Assembly: GCA_029268325.1 (NCBI GenBank)
Contig: JAJUGC010000012.1
Location: 1-14,550, forward strand
Direction of reading: 5' to 3'
DNA: 14,550 bases
DNA from: Gammaproteobacteria bacterium
Lineage (GTDB): Bacteria; Pseudomonadota; Gammaproteobacteria; Pseudomonadales; Oleiphilaceae
Both the position numbers and the translations under genes were made by a program. This document shows, piece by piece, positions 9,119 through 14,550 of the stretch. How positions within the stretch are numbered: the first letter of the stretch is position 1; each line of letters starts with the position of its first letter. The notes below the pieces were generated by a model that had not been told where the DNA came from, searched no databases, and was given only the letters and a program-made list of their open reading frames with translations.

Positions 9119-10126
9119 GTGGCAAGAGAAACTGGGATTGCGACTAACCTGATTACCGGCTTTCTTGGAGCAGGCAAGACAACTGCCATCTTAAACCTCC
9201 TGCGTCGTAAACCCGAGGCTGAACGTTGGGCAGTCCTGGTGAATGAGTTTGGCGAAGTAGGGGTTGATGGGGCGATTTTGCAGGGGCAAGGTGCCGTGGT
9301 TCGCGAAGTCGCCGGCGGTTGCCTGTGCTGTGCGGCCGGTGTGCCCATGCAGGTGGCGCTCAATCGATTGATCACCCAGGAAAAGCCTGATCGCCTGCTG
9401 ATTGAGCCTTCTGGCCTGGGGCATCCTGCACGGGTGCTGGAGCTGCTTCGCTCGGGGCCCTATCGCCAAGTCCTTGAGGTGCGGGCGACCTTGGCCCTGG
9501 TGGATCCCCGTAAGCTGGCAGACGAGCGCTACACCAGCCATATCGGCTTTCGTGATCAGCTTAATCTGGCGGATATCCTGGTCGGCTCCAAGGATGACGT
9601 GCTCAGTGATACGGACCGGGAAAGGTTTCGCCGTTGGGCAGGGTCTTTTCAGCCTCCCAAAGCGGAGTTCGGTTTGGTCAGCCATGGGGAGATTCCCCTG
9701 GAGTGGCTGGACTATCCCGGATCCGGGCAGTTTCAAGCCGAATCACCCAACGCCCATGGTGAGGCGTCGCTGGTTGGGGAGCCAGCAGTCCTGGACCTGG
9801 GATTACAAGGCCCGCCACTGGCATCGGATGGCTGGCGCCGGATTGAAGGGGCGGGTTCTGGCCCGAGCCGGTGTGGCTGGATATTCGGCCCGGATATCCG
9901 CTTTGACTATCAAGCCCTGGTGTCATTCTTTTATGGACTGGGTGAGGCTAGGGCAAAAGGGATTCTGGCTACCGATGGGGGCTGGCGGATACTCAATCTC
10001 AGTGATGGTGTTTTGTCTGACCAGGAGATTGAGCCGACCGGTGAAAGTCGGCTGGAAATCATTGCCGACCAGGAGGCGCCGGACTGGAATCAATTGGAGT
10101 CTGAATTGTTGTCCTGCCGGCGATAA
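9119..10126 (+). CDS. COG0523 (CobW/YjiA-type) metal-associated GTPase
   Basis: This 335-aa protein belongs to the G3E GTPase family, whose members act as metal chaperones or insertases for Zn, Co, Fe and other metals in the cytoplasm. Visible motifs are Walker A GFLGAGKTT (14-22), switch region VNEFGEVGVDG (41-51), the family metal site GGCLCC (66-71; CxCC at Cys68, Cys70, Cys71), the Walker B-like IEPSGLGHP (95-103; usually ETSGLADP), and the base-recognition SKDD (157-160, an NKxD variant). A CobW_C-like domain follows from about 230 (RCGWIFGPD near 251, then RAKGILATDGGWRILNLS). The start is GTG 9119; an in-frame stop at 9104-9106 excludes anything much earlier, and only a weak ribosome site is seen. 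No His-rich loop is present, unlike many Zn-linked members. The metal and client cannot be read from the sequence. Confidence 0.93.
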   Translation: MARETGIATNLITGFLGAGKTTAILNLLRRKPEAERWAVLVNEFGEVGVDGAILQGQGAVVREVAGGCLCCAAGVPMQVALNRLITQEKPDRLLIEPSGLGHPARVLELLRSGPYRQVLEVRATLALVDPRKLADERYTSHIGFRDQLNLADILVGSKDDVLSDTDRERFRRWAGSFQPPKAEFGLVSHGEIPLEWLDYPGSGQFQAESPNAHGEASLVGEPAVLDLGLQGPPLASDGWRRIEGAGSGPSRCGWIFGPDIRFDYQALVSFFYGLGEARAKGILATDGGWRILNLSDGVLSDQEIEPTGESRLEIIADQEAPDWNQLESELLSCRR

Positions 10127-10134
10127 AAAGTCTA

Positions 10135-10162
10135 TTTTCTGATCCAGGCGCTCGCATATAAT
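10135..10162 (+). promoter_or_regulatory. Candidate sigma70 promoter for the 2OG-Fe(II) oxygenase gene
   Basis: A perfect -10 box TATAAT lies at 10157-10162. At 16-nt spacing the -35 region reads TTTTCT (10135-10140), only 3 of 6 matches, so activity may depend on an activator. Transcription would start near 10169, giving a leader of about 70 nt before the oxygenase ATG. Confidence 0.5.
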
Positions 10163-10171
10163 TGCAGTCTC

Positions 10172-10192
10172 GGGCGACCGCTCGGTCGGCCC
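10172..10192 (+). other. Hairpin in the oxygenase leader
   Basis: GGGC-GACC (10172-10179) pairs with GGTC-G-GCCC (10184-10192) around a GCTC loop, with one bulged G at 10188. It would lie at the extreme 5' end of the transcript from the TATAAT promoter and is followed by CATTCTTTCTTT. It could stabilise the 5' end, serve as an operator, or be a weak terminator of readthrough from the GTPase gene. The T-tract is interrupted, so termination is doubtful. Confidence 0.4.
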
Positions 10193-10238
10193 ATTCTTTC
10201 TTTAGGCCGTTTCCATTACTCCACTTCTGGAGGATTCT

Positions 10239-10943
10239 ATGGATCTGCAACAAAGCGAGTTGCTGCCCACCGGCACTGGCCTGATCACCGAACCCCTGGT
10301 GAAAAGCGAATGCTTGGCGCATCACAACGATGTTATCGTCGAAGGCCTGGTGCAGCAGGGTTGGGTGGCTATCCCTAATTACCTGGATCCGGAACTCTGT
10401 GATGAGCTTCGGATGGAAATGCTCAGGTATCACGAGCAGAATCGATTTCAGAAGGCTGGCATAGGTCGTATCGATGAGCGGCATCGCAATGAGAAAATCC
10501 GCCGCGATAAGATCTATTGGCTAGAAGGCAGCACCTCTGCCCAGCGGACCTATCTGGATCTCATGGCTGATCTACGCCAGCATATCAACCGGGAGCTATT
10601 CCTGGGGCTTTTCGACCTGGAGGCCCATTATGCGGTCTATGAGCCTGGCGACTTTTACCGCAAGCACCTGGATGCTTTTCGGGGCCGCTCCAGTCGCGTA
10701 GTGACGGTGGTGTCCTATTTTAATCCCCAATGGCTGGAAGAGGATGGGGGGCTGCTGAACATCTACGATTCCGACGATAGGGCCCTGGTGAGCCAGATCA
10801 TGCCCTTGGCCGGTACCCTGGTCTGCTTCCTGAGTGAAAAGATCCTCCATGAGGTAACGCCCACGGCCCAGTTGAGGTGCAGTATTGCCGGTTGGTTCCG
10901 TCACAATGGCAGCACCGGCGAGCTGGTTGATCCTCCAGCCTGA
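10239..10943 (+). CDS. PHD2-like 2OG-Fe(II) prolyl hydroxylase, candidate EF-Tu hydroxylase
   Basis: The 234-aa protein is a prolyl-4-hydroxylase-type oxygenase (SM-20/EGLN family) that would use Fe(II), O2 and 2-oxoglutarate. The iron triad is visible as His143-x-Asp145 (YRKHLDAF) and His204 (ILHEVTP), with the 2OG-binding Arg213 (QLRCSIAGWFR). The block RRDKIYWLEG (88-97) matches the substrate loop RGDKITWIEG of human PHD2, and YFNPQWLEEDGGLLNIY (160-176) matches PHD2 YLNKDW...GGILRIF. The bacterial relative PPHD of Pseudomonas aeruginosa hydroxylates a switch I proline of EF-Tu (established for that protein); the same target here is an inference. About 30 N-terminal residues precede the fold. 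ATG 10239 has GGAGG at 10229-10233. The gene has its own promoter and stands alone between the GTPase gene and hsp20. Confidence 0.9.
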   Translation: MDLQQSELLPTGTGLITEPLVKSECLAHHNDVIVEGLVQQGWVAIPNYLDPELCDELRMEMLRYHEQNRFQKAGIGRIDERHRNEKIRRDKIYWLEGSTSAQRTYLDLMADLRQHINRELFLGLFDLEAHYAVYEPGDFYRKHLDAFRGRSSRVVTVVSYFNPQWLEEDGGLLNIYDSDDRALVSQIMPLAGTLVCFLSEKILHEVTPTAQLRCSIAGWFRHNGSTGELVDPPA

Positions 10944-10955
10944 TCTTTGTTTCTT

Positions 10956-11020
10956 GCACGCCCGGCCCAGGGTTACGCAGTCGCCTGTGCTCCTGCCCTG
11001 CTGTCGGGCGCAATTCGTGC
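10956..11020 (+). other. Nested inverted repeat after the oxygenase gene
   Basis: Successive arms pair outside-in: GCACG (10956-10960) with CGTGC (11016-11020), CCCG (10961-10964) with CGGG (11005-11008), CAGGG (10968-10972) with CCCTG (10996-11000), and weakly GCA (10977-10979) with TGC (10988-10990). The order and polarity fit one long bulged stem. There is no T-tract beyond TTCTTCG. It could be the 3' end structure of the oxygenase mRNA or a structured RNA of unknown role. Confidence 0.4.
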
Positions 11021-11033
11021 TTCTTCGTAGGCG

Positions 11034-11061
11034 CTTGAGATCTTTCTTTTGACCCCCATCA
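11034..11061 (+). promoter_or_regulatory. Heat-shock (sigma32/RpoH) promoter of hsp20
   Basis: CTTGAGA (11034-11040), a 13-nt spacer and CCCCATCA (11054-11061) match the RpoH consensus CTTGAAA ... CCCCATNT closely, with one mismatch in each half. It points toward the hsp20 gene, the expected target of RpoH. Transcription would start near 11069. Confidence 0.8.
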
Positions 11062-11247
11062 ATTACAACGGGCCTATAGCTGTTAGCCTGATAAGTGGAC
11101 TGTGTGGCCAGCTCTAGTCGACGAGTTCGGTGACCGGGCTTTTCCAGGATGTGGCAGTGCATGCCGTAGCTTTGCTGTACGCCGTTGTGGTGTCTCAACG
11201 GGAAGCTCTGGTCAGTGGAGTTGAACTGGTGGATTGGCTGTGCAGCC

Positions 11248-11302
11248 TACCTAAAGCCTGATTGACAGGTCTTCTTTAGGTATCCAGAACTGATGAGGAG
11301 GT
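11248..11302 (+). promoter_or_regulatory. Leader hairpin and ribosome binding site of hsp20, possible RNA thermometer
   Basis: TACCTAAAG (11248-11256) pairs perfectly with CTTTAGGTA (11274-11282), and inside it CCTG (11257-11260) pairs with CAGG (11266-11269) around an ATTGA loop; TCTT (11270-11273) is bulged. The strong ribosome site GAGGAGGT (11295-11302) follows 12 nt later. In an alternative fold, GTCTTCTT (11269-11276) can pair with all eight bases of that site, four of them by G-U wobble. Such a weak, competing pairing is the kind used in heat-sensing leaders of small heat-shock genes. This is inference from base pairing only. Confidence 0.4.
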
Positions 11303-11308
11303 GTCATT

Positions 11309-11869
11309 ATGAAAAAGAAATGGTCTCCCTGGAACTGGTTCAAAAAGGAGCAGGAACAACAAGGCAACCAAGTCAGCACAGGGTCTGCGTTACCGGTTCA
11401 GCGGTATGAGGACTTTGGCTTTCCCCTGATGCGCTTGCACCGGGAGATAGACCGGATGTTCGATGAAGCTTTCCGGGGCTTTGGTTTCAATATGCCGTCC
11501 CTCCTGGGACAGCCATCCGGCTTGAACAGCCTGCTCAAGCCCGTGGTGGATATTGCTGAGAACGATAAGAGCTATGTGATCCGGGTAGAAGTCCCGGGTG
11601 TGGATGAGAAGGATATCCAGGTTCAGTTGGAAGAGGATGTTCTGATCATTCGCGGTGAGAAAAAATACGAGCAGGAAAGCGAAGAGGAAAACTACCACCG
11701 GATCGAGCGTTCCTATGGTACTTTCCAGCGTGTTTTGAACTTGCCGGATAATGCGAACCCCGAGTCTATCAAAGCCCGTTTTAAAAATGGTGTATTGACC
11801 CTGACGGTAGAGAAGTATGCCGATGCCAAACCCAGGAAAGGGCGGGTCATTGATATCGAGACCGCATAA
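11309..11869 (+). CDS. Hsp20 family small heat-shock protein
   Basis: The 186-aa protein is an ATP-independent holdase chaperone that forms cytoplasmic oligomers and binds unfolding proteins. The N-terminus (about 1-75) is variable: a basic, Trp-rich start (MKKKWSPWNWFKKE), then a Phe-rich helix (LHREIDRMFDEAFRGFGF). The alpha-crystallin domain spans about 77-170, including VDIAENDKSYVIRVEVPGV (80-98), IRGEKK (114-119), the family block YHRIERSYGTFQR (129-141) and FKNGVLTLTV (158-167). The C-terminal IDI (181-183) is the I-x-I motif that docks on neighbouring subunits. It looks closer to the Hsp16.5/HspA class than to E. coli IbpA. ATG 11309 has GAGGAGGT at 11295-11302. Control by RpoH is indicated by the promoter at 11034-11061. 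A terminator follows, so it is probably monocistronic. Confidence 0.96.
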   Translation: MKKKWSPWNWFKKEQEQQGNQVSTGSALPVQRYEDFGFPLMRLHREIDRMFDEAFRGFGFNMPSLLGQPSGLNSLLKPVVDIAENDKSYVIRVEVPGVDEKDIQVQLEEDVLIIRGEKKYEQESEEENYHRIERSYGTFQRVLNLPDNANPESIKARFKNGVLTLTVEKYADAKPRKGRVIDIETA

Positions 11870-11878
11870 CCAACTTTG

Positions 11879-11903
11879 AAGCCGCCGGCAGTTCCGGCGG
11901 TTT
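11879..11903 (+). terminator. Rho-independent terminator of hsp20
   Basis: CCGCCGG (11882-11888) and CCGGCGG (11894-11900) form a perfect 7-bp GC stem with loop CAGTT. The stem extends by a G-T pair and two A-T pairs into the AA and TTT flanks. It begins 10 nt after the hsp20 stop. The T-tract is short (TTTCGCTT), so efficiency may be moderate. Confidence 0.75.
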
Positions 11904-11906
11904 CGC

Positions 11907-11974
11907 TTGTACCTCCGGGGCATCTTTGTTATTATCCCCGCGCCTTTGAAAGAGGCTGGCCCAGTGGCTACACG
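11907..11974 (+). promoter_or_regulatory. Two candidate promoters for the SRP RNA
   Basis: The distal candidate is TTGTAC (11907-11912), 17 nt, TATTAT (11930-11935); it would start near 11942 and give a leader of about 37 nt to be trimmed, as RNase P trims the E. coli 4.5S precursor. The proximal candidate is TTGAAA (11946-11951), 17 nt, TACACG (11969-11974); it would start close to the mature 5' end at 11979. Neither matches consensus at both boxes. Confidence 0.4.
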
Positions 11975-11978
11975 TCAT

Positions 11979-12092
11979 GGTGGCTCCTGTTGGTCCCCCC
12001 GCAACAATACGCCGCGAACCTGGTCAGGCCCGGAAGGGAGCAGCCACAGTGGCCGATTTGGGTGCCGGGGTGCGGCTGGCAGGAGTCACCTC
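11979..12092 (+). ncRNA. ffs: 4.5S signal recognition particle RNA
   Basis: This RNA binds Ffh and FtsY and directs membrane protein insertion. The ends pair: GGTGGCTCCTG (11979-11989) with CAGGAGTCACC (12080-12090), 11 pairs including one G-U. The apical Ffh-binding domain is nearly identical to E. coli: GGTCAGG (12022-12028), the GGAA tetraloop (12032-12035) and GCAGCC (12040-12045). Across the 24-nt core I count two differences from E. coli (U to C and A to G). They fall on opposite sides of the apical stem and preserve a base pair, which is good covariation support. The length of about 114 nt equals E. coli 4.5S. The exact 3' end is uncertain by a few bases. The gene lies between hsp20 and dnaX on the same strand, with no clear terminator after it. 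Confidence 0.95.
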
Positions 12093-12141
12093 CAATTTGC
12101 TCCTGATTCTCCACCTTCCAGCGCTTTTCCGTGATGCTTTG

Positions 12142-12171
12142 CTGACGCCCAGTCAAAGATCGTGCTATCGT
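12142..12171 (+). promoter_or_regulatory. Candidate dnaX promoter
   Basis: CTGACG (12142-12147), an 18-nt spacer and an extended -10 TGC-TATCGT (12163-12171) lie between ffs and dnaX. It would give a leader of about 40 nt. Matches are partial, so dnaX may also be reached by readthrough from ffs. The rest of 12093-12217 shows nothing else. Confidence 0.35.
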
Positions 12172-12217
12172 TATCCCAATTGAAGACAATGATTTAACGG
12201 GACGCAGTCAATCATTC

Positions 12218-14458
12218 ATGAGTTATCAGGTACTGGCACGCAAATGGCGTCCACAGTCTTTTCTGGAAATGGTCGGTCAAGAGCACGTTCTGAAGGCGCT
12301 GGTGAACGCGCTCGATCAGGACCGATTGCATCACGCCTACTTGTTTACCGGGACGCGAGGAGTCGGTAAGACCACCGTCGCCCGTATCTTCGCCAAATGT
12401 CTGAACTGTGAGTCAGGCGTTACCTCCAAGCCTTGTGGAACCTGCGGAGCCTGTCGGGAAATCGCCGAGGGGCGGTTTGTGGACCTCATCGAGATCGATG
12501 CTGCCTCCCGTACCAAGGTGGAGGATATGCGGGAGCTGCTGGAAAACGTCCAGTATGCACCGACCCGGGGCCGCTTCAAGGTGTATCTGATCGACGAGGT
12601 GCACATGCTGTCCACCTCCAGCTTCAACGCGTTGTTGAAGACCTTAGAGGAGCCGCCTCCCCACGTTAAATTCCTTCTGGCAACCACGGATCCGCAAAAG
12701 TTGCCGGTGACGGTTCTGTCCCGTTGTCTGCAGTTCAACCTGAAAAACATGTCCCCGGAACGCATTGTGGGGCATCTGCAGCGAATTTTGGCAGAAGAAA
12801 ATATCGCCTTCGAAGAGCCAGCGCTCTGGCTGCTGGCACGGGCCGCCGACGGCAGTATGCGAGATGCCTTGAGCCTCACGGACCAGGCCATCGCCTTCGG
12901 GGGCAACCAATTGCTGACCCGTGATGTCAGCGCCATGCTGGGTACGGTGGACCAGGGCCAGGTTGTGCGTCTGGTACAGGCGCTTGCCCAGCGGGATGCC
13001 GGCCAATTGCTGGACCTGGTTGCCCAGTTCTCTGAGTTCTCGCCCAATTATGCCCATGCCCTGGACTCCATGGCTTCCCTGTTGCATCGGGTAGCCATCG
13101 AGCAAACCGTGCCCGGCGCAGTGGATAACAGCCAGGGTGATCAGGAAGACCTGGTTTTGCTGGCCCGCAACCTTTCTGCAGAAGATGTGCAGCTGTTCTA
13201 TCAAATCGCGATTCAGGGACGGCGCGACCTGGGCTTGGCTCCTGATCCCCGCACGGGTTTTGAAATGACGCTGCTGCGGATGCTGGCTTTCATGCCCAAT
13301 GCCACGCAGCAACCGGAGCCCGTAGCTCTGGCCTCTTCCGCCAACCAAACTGCACCCTCCACACCGCGAGCGACCGAAGACTCCCCCGGGGAAGAGAGCC
13401 GGCCCGGTTCACAGACCCCTACACCAGTAGCATCTCCGGGGCTGGATGAGGGGGCGTTATCTGGAACCGAGCCGCAGACACAAACAGCTTCTGAGGCTCC
13501 CTCGACAGCAGCAGAAGTGGCTGCCGAGCCTGTTCCTCCCCTGGCAGAACCACAGGTGCCAGAAAATCAGGAGGCAGTGAACCAGGCCCCAAAGCCTGAA
13601 CCTGTTCCGGAAACCTCTCCTGGGGAGAGCGCAGACGCTATGGGGCCAACGGTAACCTCTGGAACAGCTGAACCCGCTTCTGCTATGGAGCGCAGCAGTG
13701 CTCCAGAGTCGGCTAGGGCTGGCGAAGACTCTGTAGCTCCGGAAGAGTCCATGGATTTCGAGAGAGATAGGGCCGAGGCGGATACCGGAACGACTGTGGA
13801 AGAGAGGGAGTCCCCGCCTCAGGAACCTGATCCACAGCCCGCGTCGATTCAAGAGCAAGCGCCAGCGCCATCGGCTTTCCAGGATGGCCCGCCTATCGAC
13901 GCCTATGAAGATGAAGAATTCGCTCCCGAAGCGGAGGCGGATTATGCCGAATTTTTAATGGGCCAGGAGGTCGAGTTAGCGGCGGAGCCGGTGACGGAAG
14001 ACAGTCCGTTGCTGGAGCCTGAACCTGACTTGGAGACAGAGGGCGGCCCGGTGCGTCCTTCGGAGGAGGGCCCCTTACTGGCCAACGAGCCTTGGGTCAC
14101 CTTTATTGATCGCCTGGGTTTGACGGGCCTGACCCAAAACTTGGCCATGCAGGCTGTTTTACAGGAAGTGGAGGGCTCCCATCTGGTTTTTGTGATGGAT
14201 GCCCGGCACTATGATTTACTGAATCAAAACCACCGCCAGAGAGTGGTGCAGGCCCTGGAGTCCGTCCTTGGTCAGCAGCTCAACGTAGAGTTCATCGTGG
14301 GGGAGGCGCAATGGGAAAGTCCGGCGCGATATCGGCGTAGGTTGCAGGCAGAGCGCCAGGCGCAAGCAGTGGCAGAGATCAAGTCCGATCCCCATGTGGC
14401 GGCACTAGTCCAAGCATTCGATGCCGTGGTACTGGAAGAGTCGATCAAGCCTCTTTGA
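12218..14458 (+). CDS. dnaX: DNA polymerase III clamp-loader subunit tau (DnaX)
   Basis: DnaX is the AAA+ ATPase of the clamp loader; full-length tau also ties the polymerase cores to DnaB. The protein is 746 aa (E. coli tau 643). ATG 12218 gives the standard start MSYQVLARKWRPQSF, but no good ribosome site precedes it. The ATPase region has Walker A GTRGVGKT (45-52), four zinc cysteines (64, 73, 76, 79, same numbering as E. coli), Walker B LIDEVHML (124-131), sensor TTD (156-158) and the SRC motif with Arg169. From about 362 to 620 runs a long Pro/Glu/Ala-rich acidic linker with only one lysine. The C-terminal domain (from WVTFIDRLGL, about 624) ends LEESIKPL, like E. coli EESIRPI, and should bind the alpha polymerase. 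No A-AAA-AAG slippery site for gamma production is seen. Confidence 0.98.
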   Translation: MSYQVLARKWRPQSFLEMVGQEHVLKALVNALDQDRLHHAYLFTGTRGVGKTTVARIFAKCLNCESGVTSKPCGTCGACREIAEGRFVDLIEIDAASRTKVEDMRELLENVQYAPTRGRFKVYLIDEVHMLSTSSFNALLKTLEEPPPHVKFLLATTDPQKLPVTVLSRCLQFNLKNMSPERIVGHLQRILAEENIAFEEPALWLLARAADGSMRDALSLTDQAIAFGGNQLLTRDVSAMLGTVDQGQVVRLVQALAQRDAGQLLDLVAQFSEFSPNYAHALDSMASLLHRVAIEQTVPGAVDNSQGDQEDLVLLARNLSAEDVQLFYQIAIQGRRDLGLAPDPRTGFEMTLLRMLAFMPNATQQPEPVALASSANQTAPSTPRATEDSPGEESRPGSQTPTPVASPGLDEGALSGTEPQTQTASEAPSTAAEVAAEPVPPLAEPQVPENQEAVNQAPKPEPVPETSPGESADAMGPTVTSGTAEPASAMERSSAPESARAGEDSVAPEESMDFERDRAEADTGTTVEERESPPQEPDPQPASIQEQAPAPSAFQDGPPIDAYEDEEFAPEAEADYAEFLMGQEVELAAEPVTEDSPLLEPEPDLETEGGPVRPSEEGPLLANEPWVTFIDRLGLTGLTQNLAMQAVLQEVEGSHLVFVMDARHYDLLNQNHRQRVVQALESVLGQQLNVEFIVGEAQWESPARYRRRLQAERQAQAVAEIKSDPHVAALVQAFDAVVLEESIKPL

Positions 14459-14500
14459 GTCCACAGGATAATCAAGAATTGACAAGGTAGAGGAAGCACT

Positions 14501-14550
14501 ATGAAAGGTTCAATGGGAGACCTGATGCGCCAGGCGCAGAAAATGCAGGA
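14501..14550 (+). CDS. ybaB: YbaB/EbfC nucleoid-associated protein, start only
   Basis: Only the first 16 codons are in the window (MKGSMGDLMRQAQKMQ); the gene continues past the right edge. The GxMGxLMxQAQKMQ start is characteristic of YbaB/EbfC, a small dimeric DNA-binding protein of about 107 aa. AGGAAG at 14491-14496 provides the ribosome site. It begins 42 bp after the dnaX stop with no terminator between, matching the usual dnaX-ybaB(-recR) operon; recR is expected just beyond the window. Confidence 0.93.
   Translation, partial: MKGSMGDLMRQAQKMQ

Larger units (their letters stand above)
10944..11308. other. 365-bp gene-free region between oxygenase and hsp20
   Basis: No convincing gene is present on either strand; the long reverse frame here continues antisense through the oxygenase gene and looks like a shadow. 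The stretch holds a nested inverted repeat (10956-11020), a sigma32-type promoter (11034-11061), a leader of about 240 nt, a hairpin (11248-11282) and the hsp20 ribosome binding site (11295-11302). No tRNA fold or long direct repeat was found in 11063-11247. Confidence 0.7.

Noticed and set aside
11149..11169. Short upstream frame in the hsp20 leader (ATG 11149, six codons)
   Set aside because: It has no ribosome site at a usable distance and is too short to support.
10596..11198. 200-codon reverse-strand frame over the oxygenase and intergenic region
   Set aside because: It is mainly antisense to a well-supported gene, has no recognisable domain and reads as a codon-bias shadow.
11063..11247. 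tRNA or other known RNA in the hsp20 leader
   Set aside because: The GAGTTCGG segment resembles a T-loop, but no cloverleaf arms could be found around it.
11262..11290. Sigma70 promoter from the perfect TTGACA at 11262-11267
   Set aside because: No acceptable -10 box lies 15-19 nt downstream and the element would overlap the ribosome binding site; it is better explained as part of the hairpin.
12741..12748. AAAAAC run in dnaX as a frameshift site for gamma
   Set aside because: The base before the run is G, so it is not a canonical slippery heptamer, and a slip here would end inside the ATPase domain (about residue 175), too short for gamma.

Overview
The window looks like chromosomal DNA from a fairly GC-rich gammaproteobacterium, plausibly in or near the Pseudomonadales/Cellvibrionales/Alteromonadales. 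The evidence is an uninterrupted recC-recB-recD operon with no ptrA between recC and recB, a bacterial 4.5S SRP RNA just upstream of dnaX, a dnaX-ybaB pair, and a sigma32-type heat-shock promoter. The genus cannot be fixed from the sequence alone. All genes I could support lie on the + strand. There are no insertion sequences, integrases, CRISPR repeats, tRNAs or prophage genes.

Region 1 (1-8780) holds the RecBCD helicase-nuclease: recC (5' end outside the window), recB and recD, joined by two ATGA stop/start overlaps. RecB keeps all helicase motifs and the nuclease residues. RecD keeps its SF1 helicase motifs.

Region 2 (8781-10943) is the accessory part. It has a 44-residue single-pass membrane protein of unknown function, a COG0523/CobW-type GTPase with a CxCC metal site but no His-rich stretch, and a 2OG-Fe(II) oxygenase that closely resembles human PHD2 and the Pseudomonas EF-Tu prolyl hydroxylase. 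The oxygenase has its own consensus -10 box and a leader hairpin.

Region 3 (10944-11905) is a 365-bp gene-free stretch leading to an Hsp20 small heat-shock protein. The stretch carries a nested inverted repeat, a convincing sigma32 promoter, a leader of about 240 nt and a hairpin next to the ribosome binding site that may act as a thermosensor. A GC-rich terminator follows the gene.

Region 4 (11906-14550) holds the SRP RNA ffs, then dnaX with an unusually long acidic linker and no visible gamma frameshift site, then the start of ybaB. These genes serve recombination and repair (recCBD), replication (dnaX, ybaB), and translation, targeting and proteostasis (ffs, hydroxylase, Hsp20). I see no defence or secretion island. 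The most promising unknowns are the small membrane protein, the pairing of metal GTPase with Fe(II) hydroxylase, and the structured hsp20 leader.
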